NCBI GenBank assembly: GCA_002733285.1
Contig: NVVE01000011.1
Span: forward strand, 63,998 to 70,514
Origin: Lutibacter sp.
Lineage (GTDB): Bacteria > Bacteroidota > Bacteroidia > Flavobacteriales > Flavobacteriaceae
Length of the DNA stretch: 6,517 nucleotides
Direction: 5' to 3'
Below are positions 5,891-6,517 of the stretch, one piece after another. The position numbers and the translations under genes are program-made. The notes beneath the pieces were generated by a model. It was not told the DNA's origin. It made no database searches and saw only the letters and a list, made by a program, of their open reading frames with translations. Positions within the stretch are counted from its first letter, which is position 1, and every line of letters begins with the position of its first letter.

Positions 5891-6517
5891 TAATTTCTTT
5901 TCTGTAATTCCTTCAGCTTCGGCTTTATAATTTTTAACTATTCTGTGTTTTAGAATTGAATAAGCTACTTTCTTAACATCTTCAATATCGGGTGAATATT
6001 TACCACTTACGGCAGCATTTGCTTTAGCACCTAAAATTAAGTTTTGAGATGCTCTTGGTCCTGCACCCCATTCAATATAGTTATTAACTATTTGAGGTGA
6101 ATTTACTGTATTTGGACGTGTTTTGGATACTAACTTTACCGCATATTCAATCACGTTATCAGCTACTGGTATTCTTCTTACTAAGTGCTGAAAATTAGTA
6201 ATTTCTTCAGCAGACAATATTCCTTTAATAACTTTTTTTTCATCGTTCGTTGTGCTTTTCACTACTTCAATTTCTTCTTTAAAACTTGGATAATCCAAGT
6301 TTATTGAAAACATAAACCTATCTAACTGAGCTTCGGGTAATGGATAGGTTCCCTCCTGTTCGATTGGGTTTTGTGTAGCCAGAACAAAAAACGGTTTTGC
6401 TAACTTATAATTATGCCCCGCAATAGTAACTGTGCGCTCTTGCATTGCTTCTAAAAGTGCTGCTTGTGTTTTTGGTGGAGTTCGATTTATTTCATCTGCT
6501 AATATTATATTACTAAA
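5873..6517 (-). CDS. MoxR family AAA+ ATPase (C-terminal part, cut by window edge)
   Basis: MoxR ATPases act as chaperone-like factors that assemble or activate partner complexes. The reading frame stays open to the right edge, so the N-terminus with Walker A lies outside; 214 residues are visible. It begins within Walker [21 protein letters not shown] (visible residues 5-24). Then come sensor 1 LATQNP (46-51), [14 protein letters not shown] with the arginine-finger region (55-68), and sensor 2 WGAGPRAS (150-157) in the C-terminal lid. An internal ATG at 6445 is not the real start, because coding sequence including Walker B precedes it. MoxR genes are often followed by a DUF58 gene. Here the next gene is the convergent rsmD, so any partner must be upstream or elsewhere. 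Confidence 0.95.
   Translation of the reverse strand, partial: FSNIILADEINRTPPKTQAALLEAMQERTVTIAGHNYKLAKPFFVLATQNPIEQEGTYPLPEAQLDRFMFSINLDYPSFKEEIEVVKSTTNDEKKVIKGILSAEEITNFQHLVRRIPVADNVIEYAVKLVSKTRPNTVNSPQIVNNYIEWGAGPRASQNLILGAKANAAVSGKYSPDIEDVKKVAYSILKHRIVKNYKAEAEGITEKKLIESLL

Noticed and set aside
1..6517. Mobile element, defence island, CRISPR array or tRNA
   Set aside because: I saw no transposase or integrase, no regularly spaced direct repeats, no cloverleaf-like sequence and no visible change of base composition. The genes are conserved housekeeping or lineage-core types.

Overview
The window looks like chromosomal DNA from a Bacteroidota bacterium, most likely Flavobacteriaceae. The DNA is very AT-rich and genes are densely packed. 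Every non-operonic gene start with visible upstream sequence has a match to the Bacteroidota -7 promoter element TAnnTTTG a short distance before the start codon. The proteins (flavobacterial-type oligopeptidase B, a short RecD-like helicase, DUF3822, RsmD, MoxR) all fit that group. I see no insertion sequence, phage gene, CRISPR array, tRNA or rRNA. No gap exceeds about 140 bases, so there is no large uncharacterised stretch.

Layout, left to right. Bases 1-50 are non-coding and hold a possible minus-strand promoter for a gene beyond the left edge. Bases 51-2117 (minus) encode a cytosolic oligopeptidase B with an intact Ser-Asp-His triad. Bases 2118-2253 are intergenic, with a -7 box and an imperfect hairpin-like inverted repeat around the expected -33 region. 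Bases 2254-3681 (minus) encode a 475-residue superfamily 1B helicase of the RecD/Dda type. Bases 3682-3782 are a divergent promoter region whose two -7 boxes are symmetric about an A5T5 palindrome. To its right is a plus-strand operon: a 243-residue protein with two N-terminal membrane helices and a pilin-like segment (3783-4514), a DUF3822 protein overlapping it by about 32 bases (4483-5325), and rsmD (5328-5864). The last gene, on the minus strand (5873 to beyond the right edge), is the C-terminal part of a MoxR-family AAA+ ATPase, convergent with rsmD with only 8 bases between the stops.

Most of this is ordinary housekeeping DNA. The rsmD product modifies 16S rRNA, the helicase acts in DNA repair or replication, oligopeptidase B trims peptides after basic residues, and MoxR is a chaperone-like ATPase. 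The least understood part is the tightly coupled pair before rsmD. A membrane protein with pilin-like sequence overlaps a DUF3822 protein whose strand pattern suggests a degenerate actin-like (PilM-type) fold. A PilM-PilN-like membrane pair is an inference, not something the sequence proves. I found no clear evidence of a wholly new defence or mobile system.
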